Source of the DNA: Acidiluteibacter sp963716125 | GTDB taxonomy: Bacteria > Bacteroidota > Bacteroidia > Flavobacteriales_E > Vicingaceae | DNA length: 64,000 nucleotides | Direction of reading: 5' to 3' | Assembly (NCBI GenBank): GCA_963716125.1 | Contig: OY970294.1 | Coordinates: forward strand, 2,914,001 to 2,978,000 | Part shown: positions 28,629-39,069 of the stretch, piece after piece | Position numbering within the stretch: the first letter of the stretch is position 1 | Layout of the letters: each line of letters opens with the position of its first letter | The notes under the pieces: model-generated | The model's database searches: none | What the model was told of the DNA's origin: nothing | What the model saw: the letters and a program-made list of their open reading frames with translations, nothing else | Program-made: the position numbers and the translations under genes

Positions 28629-29708
28629 ATGAAAAATTATCTCCATCCAATAATAATTGCAGCTTTTCTCCTATTTACTATAGCTTGTACTGATAAAAAA
28701 GAGAACATTGAAGCAAATTTTAACCAGGCAGAAATGCTTGAAAATTTAGCTGATAATATTTTCATTCCTGCATATCAAGAGTTATATGACAATTCAAATC
28801 AATTAAAAACAACTTGGAGTAGTTTTAAAGCTACTCCAAGTCTTCAAACTTTAGATGATCTCAAACAAAAAATTGAGAAAATCTATCTTAGTTATCAAAA
28901 AGTTAATTATTTAGAGTTTGGTCCTGCCGCAAACTTATCTTTAAGAAATAATTTAAATACTTTTCCTGCAGATACAGTAAAGATTGAGGATAATATTAAC
29001 ACAGGTAACTTCAATCTTAACACAGTAAATAGCTATCCTCAAAAAGGCTTTCCAGCTTTAGATTTTTTATTTTTTCATCAAGAATCAACTACTGTTTTAA
29101 ATCAACTTAGCCAAAACAATAGAATTATCTATGTGGATACATTAATTTCAGAAATTACGAGATTAATAGAAACAACTAAAACAAATTGGGAAAACTCATA
29201 CTCAAAAGATTTTAAAAGCAAAACGGGCACTGATATTGGCAGTTCTATCGGAATTTTAGCTAACGCTTGGAATCAACATTATGAAAAAAACTTTAGAGAT
29301 GGTAAAATTGGTATTCCTGCAGGAATTCGCTCTTTAGGAATTATTTATCCTTCCAAATGTGAAGCCTATTTTAGTGGCATTTCTAAATCCTTAGCCATAG
29401 CAAATATTGAAGCTATGGAAAATATGTATTTAGGTATTGGTGAAGATGGTGTAAATAGAAAAAGTTATGATGATTATTTGATAGAATATCAAGCGGAGGA
29501 TCTAGACAATTCTATTAAAAATCAATTTTCAGATACCAAGCAAGCCTTAACCAATTTGTCAACTCCTTTATCACAAAACATTATTAATAATAAAGCAAGT
29601 GTAGAAACTGCCTATCAAGAAATTCAAAAACTCATCCTTCTAATTAAAATCGACCTTCCTTCGCGATTAGGAATCTTAATAACCTATCAAGATAATGATG
29701 GAGATTAA
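28629..29708 (+). CDS. Imelysin-family lipoprotein
   Basis: 359 aa with lipobox FTIAC (Cys about residue 20). The imelysin (peptidase M75-like) repeat motif appears as KGFPALDFLFF, with C-terminal LPSRLGILITYQDNDGD. Imelysin-like proteins are iron-regulated and likely bind metal or haem-type ligands rather than cleave peptides. 17 bp after the DUF4856 gene. Confidence 0.87.
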   Translation: MKNYLHPIIIAAFLLFTIACTDKKENIEANFNQAEMLENLADNIFIPAYQELYDNSNQLKTTWSSFKATPSLQTLDDLKQKIEKIYLSYQKVNYLEFGPAANLSLRNNLNTFPADTVKIEDNINTGNFNLNTVNSYPQKGFPALDFLFFHQESTTVLNQLSQNNRIIYVDTLISEITRLIETTKTNWENSYSKDFKSKTGTDIGSSIGILANAWNQHYEKNFRDGKIGIPAGIRSLGIIYPSKCEAYFSGISKSLAIANIEAMENMYLGIGEDGVNRKSYDDYLIEYQAEDLDNSIKNQFSDTKQALTNLSTPLSQNIINNKASVETAYQEIQKLILLIKIDLPSRLGILITYQDNDGD

Positions 29709-29716
29709 CTAAGAAA

Positions 29717-31066
29717 ATGGAACGAATTAAAAAGTTTCTATTTCATCCTGTACACATTGCTTCTCTTGCAAGCTTTAGATTAATTTTTGGTCTAATTATG
29801 TTTGCAGGAGTTTTGCGTTTTGTCTTAAAGGGTTGGATTTATGATTTGTATATCGCTCCAACTTTCCACTTCACTTATTTTGGATTGGATTTTATTCAAC
29901 CTTTAGGTGAAATTGGAATGTATTCCATCTTTGCTATAATGGGTTTAAGCTTTCTCTTTGTTGGATTGGGTAAATTTTATAGAATTGCAAGTATTTTGGC
30001 TTTTGCTACTTTCACTTATGTTGAATTAATAGATAAAACAAATTACCTCAATCATTATTATTTTGTAAGTATCATTAGTTTTCTCCTCCTATTTGTTCCT
30101 GCAGATCGGTATTTTTCTTTGAGAACCTTTCTAAAACCATCAGACAAAATCACTCATATTCCATCCTATTATATTGGTATTTTCAAAGCGCAATTGGCAT
30201 TAGTTTATTTTCTAGCAGGTATTGCAAAACTTAATTCAGATTGGATTACAAAAGCTTTGCCTTTAAAAATATGGTTGCCTGCAAAAGCAAATCTACCAAT
30301 AATTGGTTCTTTGCTCAAACAAACTTGGGTTGCTTATGTTTTCTCTTGGTCTAGTGCTTTATATGATATTTTGATACCATTTCTTCTGTTGATGAAAAAA
30401 TATAGATCAATTGCATACCTTTTTGTAATCATTTTTCATTTAGCTACATATATGTTGTTTCAAATTGGAATGTTTCCTTTTATAATGATAGGTGCCACCA
30501 TAATATTCTTTCCCGCAGAATGGCATATTAAATGGCAAAATAGATTAACCGGGCTTTTTAGCAAATCTATAACGATTCAGTACAATAACTACCAAGCTAA
30601 AAAAATGAGTAATCCAATAATCATTTTAATAAGTATCTTCTTCCTAATTCAAATTGCTCTACCATTTAGATACTTGGCTTATTCAGGTGATTTATTTTGG
30701 ACAGAACAGGGTTATCGTTTTTCATGGAGAGTAATGTTAATGGAAAAAGCAGGATATGCCATTTTTAAGGTAAAAAATCCAGACAATGGTAGAGAATGGG
30801 AAGTAAACAATTATGATTTTTTGACTGCCAATCAAGAAAAAATGATGAGTACACAGGCAGATATGATTTTACAATTTGCTCATTATTTAGAAAACTATTA
30901 TCAGCAAAATGGAATTAAAAATCCAATTATATCTGTAAAAAGCTATGTTAGTTTAAATGGCACTTCTTCTCAATTAATGATTGACCCTTCGATTGATTTG
31001 ACACAAGTTGAAGAATCTTTTGCTCCAAAAAGTTGGATTTTACCCTTTAATTCCAATTTAAAATGA
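29717..31066 (+). CDS. HTTM domain membrane protein
   Basis: 449 aa. N-terminal multi-span HTTM (horizontally transferred transmembrane) domain related to vitamin K-dependent gamma-carboxylase (FRLIFGLIMFAGVLRF, LNHYYFVSIISFLLLFVPADRYFSL, RLAKLNSDW-type region), and a C-terminal soluble region (FSWRVMLMEKAGYAIFKV). It starts 8 bp after imelysin, and its stop overlaps the TonB-receptor start (ATGA), so it belongs to the same uptake operon. Confidence 0.8.
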   Translation: MERIKKFLFHPVHIASLASFRLIFGLIMFAGVLRFVLKGWIYDLYIAPTFHFTYFGLDFIQPLGEIGMYSIFAIMGLSFLFVGLGKFYRIASILAFATFTYVELIDKTNYLNHYYFVSIISFLLLFVPADRYFSLRTFLKPSDKITHIPSYYIGIFKAQLALVYFLAGIAKLNSDWITKALPLKIWLPAKANLPIIGSLLKQTWVAYVFSWSSALYDILIPFLLLMKKYRSIAYLFVIIFHLATYMLFQIGMFPFIMIGATIIFFPAEWHIKWQNRLTGLFSKSITIQYNNYQAKKMSNPIIILISIFFLIQIALPFRYLAYSGDLFWTEQGYRFSWRVMLMEKAGYAIFKVKNPDNGREWEVNNYDFLTANQEKMMSTQADMILQFAHYLENYYQQNGIKNPIISVKSYVSLNGTSSQLMIDPSIDLTQVEESFAPKSWILPFNSNLK

Positions 31067-33499
31067 TACGAATTAAAAATATATCATCATTACTTTTTCT
31101 TTTTATCATTTGGAATTGTTCAATTGCCCAAAATCTAATGGTCAATGGTACTGTAAATTCTAATAATCAAATCATATCGCAAGCAGAAATTATAGTTGTG
31201 GAAACTCAAAGAAAAACGTTGACAGATAGTTTAGGTAATTTTTTACTATATTTTGATAAAGCAGGAAACTATACTATTTCAGTTTTCAAACAAAATTTTC
31301 AAACTGAGATTAAACGCATTAAAATAACTTCTAAAAATGCGATAATACCTTTAAATATTAATTTTGACATCAAACCATTTGAGCAAAACCTTTCGGAGGT
31401 AACTGTAGCTTCTAAAAAAGATAACAATTTCGGCATAAGCCAACTAAAAAGTGTTGAAGGAACTGCAATCTATGCAGGAAAAAAATCTGAAGTAATAGAT
31501 ATGGACAATGTGGCGGCAAATAAAGCCACCAATAATAGCCGTCAAATCTATGCTAAAGTAGCAGGATTAAATATTTGGGAGAATGATGGTGCAGGAATTC
31601 AATTGGGTATTGGTGGAAGAGGCTTAAATCCTAATAGAGTTTCGAATTTTAACACCCGTCAAAATGGTTATGATATGAGCGCTGATGCTTTAGGTTATCC
31701 TGAAAGTTATTATTCTCCTCCAGCTGAAGCAATTGAAAGAATTGAGATCGTGAGAGGTGCTGCTTCATTACAATATGGAACTCAATTTGGTGGATTTATC
31801 AATTTCAAATTAAAAGATGGAAATGAAAATAAAAAATTAGAATTAATAAGCCGACAAACAGTTGGCTCTTTTGGATTCTTCAACACTTTTAATAGTATTG
31901 GTGGTAAAAGTGGAAAATGGAAATATTATACCTTTTATCAGTATAAAACAGGTAACGGTTGGAGAGAAAATTCTGAATTTAATGTGCAAACAGCTCATGC
32001 TAATCTTAGATATCAAATTAATCCTAAAATGGAAATAGGAGTAGAATATACTTATATGCATTACCTTGCTCATCAAGCAGGTGGACTTACAGATAGAAAG
32101 TTTCAAGAAGATCCACAACAATCCATTAGAGATAGAAATTGGTTTCAGGTAGATTGGAACTTAGCAGCAATTAATTACAATTATAAAATTAATGATAGAA
32201 CTACGCTGAACAGTAGAACATTTTCATTAGTTGCCGGAAGAGATGCTTTAGGTTTTCTAGGAAGTATTAATAGAGTTGATCCTCTTGGTGAAAGAAACTT
32301 ATTGAAAGATGACTTTACTAATTTTGGATCAGAAGTGCGACTTATACATCGGTATGATTTTATAAAAAATACCTCGATAATATTAGTTGGTGCAAGATAT
32401 TATCATGGATTTACAGATAGAAAACAAGGAAATGGTAGTGATGGTAATGATGCTAATTTCTCCTATTTAAGACCAAATAACTTAGAGCATTCTGATTATG
32501 ATTTCCCAAGTCAAAACGTGGCCTTATTCGCAGAAAATATTTTTTACCTTTCAAAAAAATGGAGTGTAACTCCAGGTTTGCGTTTTGAGTATATTGATAC
32601 GCGTTCTAAAGGTTATTACAAAGTAAAGTCAACTGATTTAGCTGGAAATATATTGTTTGAAAATAACATCCAAGACAATAGAAATAACAATAGAAATTTT
32701 ATATTGGCAGGTATTGGGACATCTTACAAAACTGATGAAAATTTAGAGTATTATGCAAACTTCTCCCAAAATTATCGTTCAATCAATTTTAACGATATGC
32801 GTATTGTTAATCCAAATGCAAAGGTAGATCCCAACTTAAAAGATGAAACCGGTTACAGTGCGGATATTGGCTTGAGAGGAAATTATAAAGGCATCATCTA
32901 TTTTGATTTTAGTGCATTTCTTTTAAGTTATAACAATCGAATAGGCAGTATCTTGGTTCAAGATCAAAAACTCTTTAATTACTATCAATTAAGAACAAAT
33001 ATATCCGATTCTAAAAGCTATGGAATAGAAACATTTTTTGAAGTAGATCTATTTAAATTAACTAAAATCAATAAGCCAAACCAAAGGTTGAGTGTATTTT
33101 CTAATTTCTCCTTAATGGATGCAAAATATATCAATAGTGAAAATTCAGCTATTGATGGAAATAAAGTGGAATTAGTCCCGCCAATAATTTTTAAAACAGG
33201 TATTAGTTACACTTATAAAAGATTAAAACTGAATTATCAGTTTTCCTACACGCAAGAGCACTTTACTGATGCTACCAATTCTATATCAACTGCTGAGGCT
33301 GTAAATGGCATTATCCCTTCTTATTCCGTAATGGATTTTACAGCATCTTATCAGTTCAAAAAATATTTTAGTCTTTCTTCAGGAATTAATAATCTATTGA
33401 ATAGCTACTATTTCACTCGAAGAGCCGCAGGTTATCCAGTCAGGAATTATTCCTGCAGAACCAAGAAATTTATATTTAACACTCCAATTCAAATTATAA
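31063..33499 (+). CDS. TonB-dependent receptor (FecA-like), 3' frameshift
   Basis: Signal peptide, carboxypeptidase-regulatory-like domain (~20-110), plug (SRQIYAKVAGLNIWENDGAG, GAASLQYGTQFGGFINF) and a 22-strand barrel of an iron-complex receptor. After TRRAAGYP the given frame reads a non-family tail. Skipping one base at 33439 yields SGIIPAEPRNLYLTLQFKL with a C-terminal aromatic/Leu barrel end and a stop at 33497-33499. Length ~812 aa after correction. Last gene of the operon with DUF4856, imelysin and HTTM; likely iron-chelate import. Confidence 0.88.
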
Positions 33500-33669
33500 A
33501 TAATTAGCTGCTACTTTTTCCTGAATTTATATCTTTCGCAAATAGTAATTATTTCTATGTATGTTTGCTTAGTATCACAAATTCCTTGTAGGATTAGATT
33601 TTACCATTGATCTCAGTCAATTTTTGAGAAAATTCTAATTCATAACTTTGACTTTTAAAGAATAGATTG

Positions 33670-34890
33670 ATGAATACGGTTAATAAAGTATTATTATATA
33701 TCTTCCTAATCTCAGGATTAGATAGCATTGCCCAAAAAATAGATACAAGGACTACTCAATCAAAAAATACCAATGGATTAATTTTTAGTTCTAAAAAAGG
33801 TATAGGAATCACTGCTGCTGACAGCACTTTTAAAGTTAATTTGGGTTTTAGAATTCAAAGCAGGGCAACCTTTGTGGCTAATGAAGGAGAAGATAATTAT
33901 TTGAATGCCGAAGTAAGAAGAATGCGATTAAAATTTAACGGTTTCGCATTTAACCCAAAATTCACTTATAAAATAGAATTAGCTTTTTCGGCTAAAGATA
34001 TTGGTAGTATAAAAGAAGATCAGAATATAAATATTTTGTATGATGCAGTCGCATTTTATCAAGCTAACAAACACTTTAAAATTGGTTTTGGTCAAGCCAA
34101 AATACCAGGCAATCTGCAAAGAATTACTTCTTCAGGTTCATTACAATTAACTGATAGATCGATTAATAATTCTAGGTTTAATATTGACAGAGATATTGGA
34201 TTTTTATTCGATTATTATCAAACTAGAACCAACAAATTTGGCTATGCCATCAAAACCTCCATCACTTCAGGTGAAGGCAGAAACTTTAATCAAGTAAAAG
34301 ATATGGGTTTAGCTTACACAGGAAAACTAGAAGTATACCCCTTTGGTGATTTTACCGCTAATGGGGCTTATTTTGAAGGAGATTTGGTGAGAGAAATAAA
34401 ACCGAAATTAATGCTTTCAGGAGCTTTTCACTTTAATGATAATGCCATTAGAACTCAAGGTCAAAGAGGAAAAGAAATGTTTGAACCAACTGATTTAACC
34501 TCCATTTTTGTTGATGCGATTCTAAAATATCAAGGGTGGGCATTTCAAACAGCATTTATGCAAAGAGATGCCGCAAAAGCAGTTTCATTTAATCCTATAG
34601 ACAGTTTAGACTATACTTATGCCATTGTTGGAAATGGTTATGATGCTCAATTAAGTTATCTCTTTAAAAATGATTTTGAGTTGATAGGTAGATATTCATA
34701 CAGCACGCCAGACAATGAAGTGAAGACTTTTTTAGCAGAAAGTAATCAATACAGTTTTGGGTTGACTAAATATATTAAAGAGCATTCATTTAAACTTCAA
34801 ACAGAAGTAACCAATGAACAATTAAAAATGGTTAATCAAACAAATAAAGAAAATTGGTATGTACGTTTTCAGTTAGAGATTGGAATTTAA
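33670..34890 (+). CDS. Porin (phosphate-selective porin O/P-like)
   Basis: ~406 aa from ATG 33670 with signal LLYIFLISGLDSIAQ. The OprP-like pattern is seen: GFRIQSRATF, AEVRRMRLKFNGFAFNPKFTYKIEL, FKIGFGQAKIPGNLQRI, ending in the barrel strand NWYVRFQLEIGI. Outer-membrane diffusion channel. Convergent with hutH and nearly touching it (stop codons at 34890 and 34887). Confidence 0.82.
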   Translation: MNTVNKVLLYIFLISGLDSIAQKIDTRTTQSKNTNGLIFSSKKGIGITAADSTFKVNLGFRIQSRATFVANEGEDNYLNAEVRRMRLKFNGFAFNPKFTYKIELAFSAKDIGSIKEDQNINILYDAVAFYQANKHFKIGFGQAKIPGNLQRITSSGSLQLTDRSINNSRFNIDRDIGFLFDYYQTRTNKFGYAIKTSITSGEGRNFNQVKDMGLAYTGKLEVYPFGDFTANGAYFEGDLVREIKPKLMLSGAFHFNDNAIRTQGQRGKEMFEPTDLTSIFVDAILKYQGWAFQTAFMQRDAAKAVSFNPIDSLDYTYAIVGNGYDAQLSYLFKNDFELIGRYSYSTPDNEVKTFLAESNQYSFGLTKYIKEHSFKLQTEVTNEQLKMVNQTNKENWYVRFQLEIGI

Positions 34891-36422
34891 TCCAACAAAA
34901 CAGTAATAGCACCATCCAATTCACAACGAATATTTCTACTTTTTAAGAAAGTAACTGTCTTTTGAATAGATTGATACATTTCAATATCTTCTTTCACAAA
35001 ATCAACTTCTTTGCGATAGTTTTTTAATAATTCTTTTAGAAAATTTGAAGTGCCTTCTTTGGCATTTCTCAATTCAAAAGCTTGGCTAGCAGCAAACCAT
35101 TCTATTCCTAAAACATTTTCTAAGTTCTCTAAAACTTTATAAGCTTTAGTTGCTGCATTGGCTCCCATACTTACATGATCTTCTTGCCCATTACTTGAAT
35201 CAATCGTATCTACAGAAGCAGGCGTACACAATTGTTTATTCTGACTAACAGCTGAAGCAGCAGCATATTGAGCAATCATAAATCCTGAATTCAAACCGGG
35301 TTTATTTACTAAAAATGCCGGTAAATTTCGTTGACCTGAGACCAGCTTATACACTCTTCGTTCTGAAATACTTGCTAATTCTGCCATAGCAATAGCAATA
35401 AAATCCATTACCAAAGCTAATGGTTGTCCATGAAAATTCCCTGCTGATAATATTTTATCCGCCGATTCAAATATCAATGGATTGTCGGTAACAGAATTAA
35501 TCTCCGTTTCTACTACCTGATTTACGTATGCTATAGCATCTTTAGAAGCTCCATGAACTTGAGGAACACAACGCAAGCAATAAGGATCTTGAACATGCGC
35601 TTTTTCTCTACGAATCAATTCACTACCTTCTAAAATTAATCGAATATTTTTAGCGGTCACTTTTTGTCCATTGTGTGGCCTAACTTCATGAACTAAAGGA
35701 TCAAAGGCTTCTATTCTACCATCATAAGCTTCAATAGACATAGCCGCATTAACATCCGAAATAGCAGATAACCTTCTCAATTTAAACAAAATATATGAAG
35801 CATATGCACTCATAAATTGAGTTCCATTCAAGAGTGCCAATCCTTCTTTGGATTGCAAAACAATAGGCTCCCAACCCATCTTTTCATTAAGCTTTGCACC
35901 ACTTATTTTCATCTTACGAAAATTAACTTCTCCTAAGCCTAATAAGGGTAAGGATAGATGCGCCAAAGGAGCTAAATCGCCAGATGCACCTAACGAACCT
36001 TGTGAATAGATGATGGGATATATTTCATTATTAAAAAATTCAATTAATCGTTCGACTGTTTTTAAATGAACACCCGAATGACCATAAGATAAACTCTGAA
36101 CTTTTAGGAGCAACATCAATTTCACTACCATATTGGGAACCTTCTCCCCCATTCCACAGGCGTGAGATATCACTAAATTCTTCTGTAATTTCTGTAAATC
36201 AGATTTTTCTATCTCCGTATCACATAGAGAACCAAAGCCTGTGTTAATTCCATAAATTGGTGACTCGCTGCGCTCTACTTTTAAATCTAGATAAGCTCTA
36301 CAATTTATAATAGCTTCTTTAGACTCCTTACTCAATTCAATGATATAATCTCCCTCAATAATTTCAGCTATTTTTGAAATTGTTAAACGCTCTTTGCTAA
36401 TGTAAAATACTTTTTTCCCCAT
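34887..36422 (-). CDS. hutH: Histidine ammonia-lyase
   Basis: Deaminates L-histidine to urocanate. 511 aa, with the MIO-forming Ala-Ser-Gly at residues 146-148 (GSLGASGDLAPLAHL) and family motifs YGINTGFG and SVTDNPLIF. It starts 3 bp after the hisS stop, so the two are co-transcribed. No other hut gene is in the window. Aromatic amino-acid lyases share the fold; GTQFMSAY and the hisS link favour histidine, but substrate is inferred. Confidence 0.85.
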   Translation of the reverse strand: MGKKVFYISKERLTISKIAEIIEGDYIIELSKESKEAIINCRAYLDLKVERSESPIYGINTGFGSLCDTEIEKSDLQKLQKNLVISHACGMGEKVPNMVVKLMLLLKVQSLSYGHSGVHLKTVERLIEFFNNEIYPIIYSQGSLGASGDLAPLAHLSLPLLGLGEVNFRKMKISGAKLNEKMGWEPIVLQSKEGLALLNGTQFMSAYASYILFKLRRLSAISDVNAAMSIEAYDGRIEAFDPLVHEVRPHNGQKVTAKNIRLILEGSELIRREKAHVQDPYCLRCVPQVHGASKDAIAYVNQVVETEINSVTDNPLIFESADKILSAGNFHGQPLALVMDFIAIAMAELASISERRVYKLVSGQRNLPAFLVNKPGLNSGFMIAQYAAASAVSQNKQLCTPASVDTIDSSNGQEDHVSMGANAATKAYKVLENLENVLGIEWFAASQAFELRNAKEGTSNFLKELLKNYRKEVDFVKEDIEMYQSIQKTVTFLKSRNIRCELDGAITVLLD

Positions 36423-36425
36423 AAT

Positions 36426-37784
36426 TTAAAATCTTTCTAACAATTGTTCTACACTCAGTTGTTCTTGTTCACCACTTTGCATATTTTTTAGTGAAAGTCG
36501 ATTATTTTTTAACTCCTCACTTCCTATCATCACTACCATAGGGATACCTTTACTATCAGCATATTTCATTTGCTTTTTCATTTTAGCTGCATCGGGATAC
36601 ACTTCTGTATTTATTCCTTTTTTGCGCAATTGCATCGCCAATTTAAAGATATATGCTTCCTCTTCTACACCAAAATTGATAAATAAAATTTGAGTTGTTT
36701 CGCTATTGATTTCAGGAAATAAATTTAACTCTTCCAATACATCATAAATACGATCAGCACCAAAAGAAATACCAACGCCAGAAACATCTTTCAATCCAAA
36801 AACACCAGTTAAATCATCATATCTTCCACCACCACAAATACTTCCTATACTCACATTATCGGCAGCCACTTCAAAAATTGCTCCCGTATAATAATTCAGT
36901 CCTCTCGCTAAAGTAACATCAAAAACTAAGTTAGCATTTTGCAATTCTGTATTATCGATGTAATTAAGCAAATAGTCAATTTCTTCAATTCCTTTTAATC
37001 CAATTTCAGAAGTTGCAAGGAATTTTTTCATCGTCTCCACTTTATCTCTATTGCTTCCTTTCAAACTGAACAATGGTTCTAATTGATCAATATGCTCTAC
37101 TCCTTTATCCATCAATTCGGCAAGTACTTTGTCTTTGCCAATCTTATCTAATTTATCAATGGCTACAGTTATATTTATTAATTGATCAGGCTGACCAATC
37201 ACTTCAGCTATTCCACTTAGTATCTTGCGATTATTTAATTTAGTTTGAAAGGAAGGAATTTTCAAAGCACTCAACACTTCATCAAAAATTAAGATTAATT
37301 CCACCTCATGAATTAAAGCATCAGAACCTACTACATCGGCATCACATTGATAAAACTCTCTATATCTACCTCTTTGTGGTCGATCGGCTCGCCAAACTGG
37401 CTGAATTTGATAGCGCTTAAATGGAAAAGTAATATCATTTTGATGTTGAACCACATATCGAGCAAAAGGAACGGTTAAGTCATAGCGAAGAGCTTTTTCA
37501 GAAATACTCTTAATTAATGCATTGCTATTTTTTTCTTTTAATGGCTTTTCTTCAGCTTTAGCTAAATAATCACCGCTATTTAAGATCTTAAAAATTAATC
37601 GATCGCCTTCTTCTCCATATTTACCGGTTAAAGTTTCCATCAATTCCATTGCAGGAGTTTCAATGGGCATAAAGCCATATTTTTGAAATACTCCTTTAAT
37701 TGTATCAAAAATATAATTTCTTCGTAACATTTCAGTTGGCGAAAAATCTCTTGTTCCCTTAGGTATTCCTACGTTCGTAGCCAT
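36426..37784 (-). CDS. hisS: Histidine--tRNA ligase
   Basis: Class II synthetase, 452 aa. Motif 1 near ETPAMELMETLTGKYGEEGD, motif 2 YQIQPVWRADRPQRGRYREFYQCDADVVG, histidine-A motif LARGLNYYTGAIFEV, motif 3 GGGRYDDLTGVFG...GISFGADRI, then the anticodon-binding domain. First gene of the hisS-hutH pair. Confidence 0.95.
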   Translation of the reverse strand: MATNVGIPKGTRDFSPTEMLRRNYIFDTIKGVFQKYGFMPIETPAMELMETLTGKYGEEGDRLIFKILNSGDYLAKAEEKPLKEKNSNALIKSISEKALRYDLTVPFARYVVQHQNDITFPFKRYQIQPVWRADRPQRGRYREFYQCDADVVGSDALIHEVELILIFDEVLSALKIPSFQTKLNNRKILSGIAEVIGQPDQLINITVAIDKLDKIGKDKVLAELMDKGVEHIDQLEPLFSLKGSNRDKVETMKKFLATSEIGLKGIEEIDYLLNYIDNTELQNANLVFDVTLARGLNYYTGAIFEVAADNVSIGSICGGGRYDDLTGVFGLKDVSGVGISFGADRIYDVLEELNLFPEINSETTQILFINFGVEEEAYIFKLAMQLRKKGINTEVYPDAAKMKKQMKYADSKGIPMVVMIGSEELKNNRLSLKNMQSGEQEQLSVEQLLERF

Positions 37785-37881
37785 TTATTAAATAATTAAG
37801 ACTGCTAAATTACAAAATGGTTCACAATGGAAAAATAAAAGCTGGTATCAATGCACTTAAACCATTAGTTTTGCCAGTAGA

Positions 37882-39009
37882 ATGGGAAAATTAGGAGAAA
37901 TAGCTGCGTTATTTTCAAAACTAGGTCTTATTGCCTTTGGCGGACCTGCAGCTCATATTGGAATGATGGAAGAAGAAGTGGTGACCAAAAGAAAATGGAT
38001 GGATCGCCAGCATTTTTTAGATATGGTAGGCGCTACTAACTTAATACCAGGCCCTAACTCTACCGAAATGGCAATGCACTGTGGTTTTCACAGAGGTGGT
38101 ATATTAGGATTATTTGTTGCCGGTATTTCATTTATTCTACCAGCTACTATTCTTACTTTAATTTTAGCTGTCTTTTATACCAATTATGGTAAATTACCTG
38201 CTGTTGAGCCACTTTTTTATGGAATTCAAGCAGCAGTTTTAGTTATCATCTTAAATGCAATTTTTAAATTAGGTAGCAAGGCCATCCGAACAAATTACCA
38301 TTTAGTTCTTGCTTTTTTTGTCCTCGTAGCAGCCGTTTTTGGACTAAGTGAAGTCATTGCCATTTTAGCAGCAGGAGCTATAGGTTTATCCTTTGAGTTG
38401 ATGAGCAGAAATAGGAGCTCCAATGATGCAAAAAAATTGTTGCCGCTCTTTCTTCCGCTATTTTCAGCAGCTTCTGCAAAGTTGATTACCACCAAAGGTA
38501 TATTTTGGACATTTTTGAAAATTGGTGCTATACTTTTTGGAAGTGGTTATGTATTAATTGCTTATTTAGATGCAGAAGTAGTGGAGCGTTTAGGTTGGAT
38601 GACCAAAACACAATTGTTAGATGCTGTAGCAATAGGACAATTTACACCTGGACCAGTGCTTTCTACCTCTACATTTATTGGTTACTTTTTACATGGATAC
38701 AAAGGTGCATTAGCAGCTACAGTTGGTATATTTTTACCGTCTTTCCTATTTGTTTGGCTACTCAACCCAATTATCCCAAAATTGAGAAACTCTAAAGCAG
38801 CATCAGCTTTTTTAGACGCTGTAAATGTAGGAGCTGTAGCAGTTATGATGGCTGTTTTACTCCAATTTGGAAGAGATATCTTTACCGATTGGAAAACAAT
38901 AGTAGTTGCAGTCATTAGTGCGGTTATCTATTTTGGATTCAAGCAAAAAAATCCTGTTTTAATTGTTGTTTTGGGAGCGGTAGTTGGTTATGGATTATTT
39001 TTGATATAA
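37882..39009 (+). CDS. chrA: Chromate transporter (ChrA/CHR family)
   Basis: 375 aa with two homologous membrane halves. Each half has the CHR signature: FGGPAAHIGMMEEEVV..NLIPGPNSTEMAMHCG (N-half) and GSGYVLIAYLDAEVVERLGWMTKTQLLDAVAIGQFTPGPVLST (C-half). Inner-membrane chromate efflux or general anion antiport. Single gene, divergent from hisS; convergent with arsS through a shared terminator. Confidence 0.88.
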   Translation: MGKLGEIAALFSKLGLIAFGGPAAHIGMMEEEVVTKRKWMDRQHFLDMVGATNLIPGPNSTEMAMHCGFHRGGILGLFVAGISFILPATILTLILAVFYTNYGKLPAVEPLFYGIQAAVLVIILNAIFKLGSKAIRTNYHLVLAFFVLVAAVFGLSEVIAILAAGAIGLSFELMSRNRSSNDAKKLLPLFLPLFSAASAKLITTKGIFWTFLKIGAILFGSGYVLIAYLDAEVVERLGWMTKTQLLDAVAIGQFTPGPVLSTSTFIGYFLHGYKGALAATVGIFLPSFLFVWLLNPIIPKLRNSKAASAFLDAVNVGAVAVMMAVLLQFGRDIFTDWKTIVVAVISAVIYFGFKQKNPVLIVVLGAVVGYGLFLI

Positions 39010-39052
39010 AAAATCCATTCCGATATGCAATGCATAATCAAAATGGATTTTA
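39008..39052. terminator. Bidirectional terminator between chrA and arsS
   Basis: AAAATCCATT ... AATGGATTTT inverted repeat with A/T runs on both sides. Confidence 0.65.
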
Positions 39053-39069
39053 ATATACTGTTAATCATC

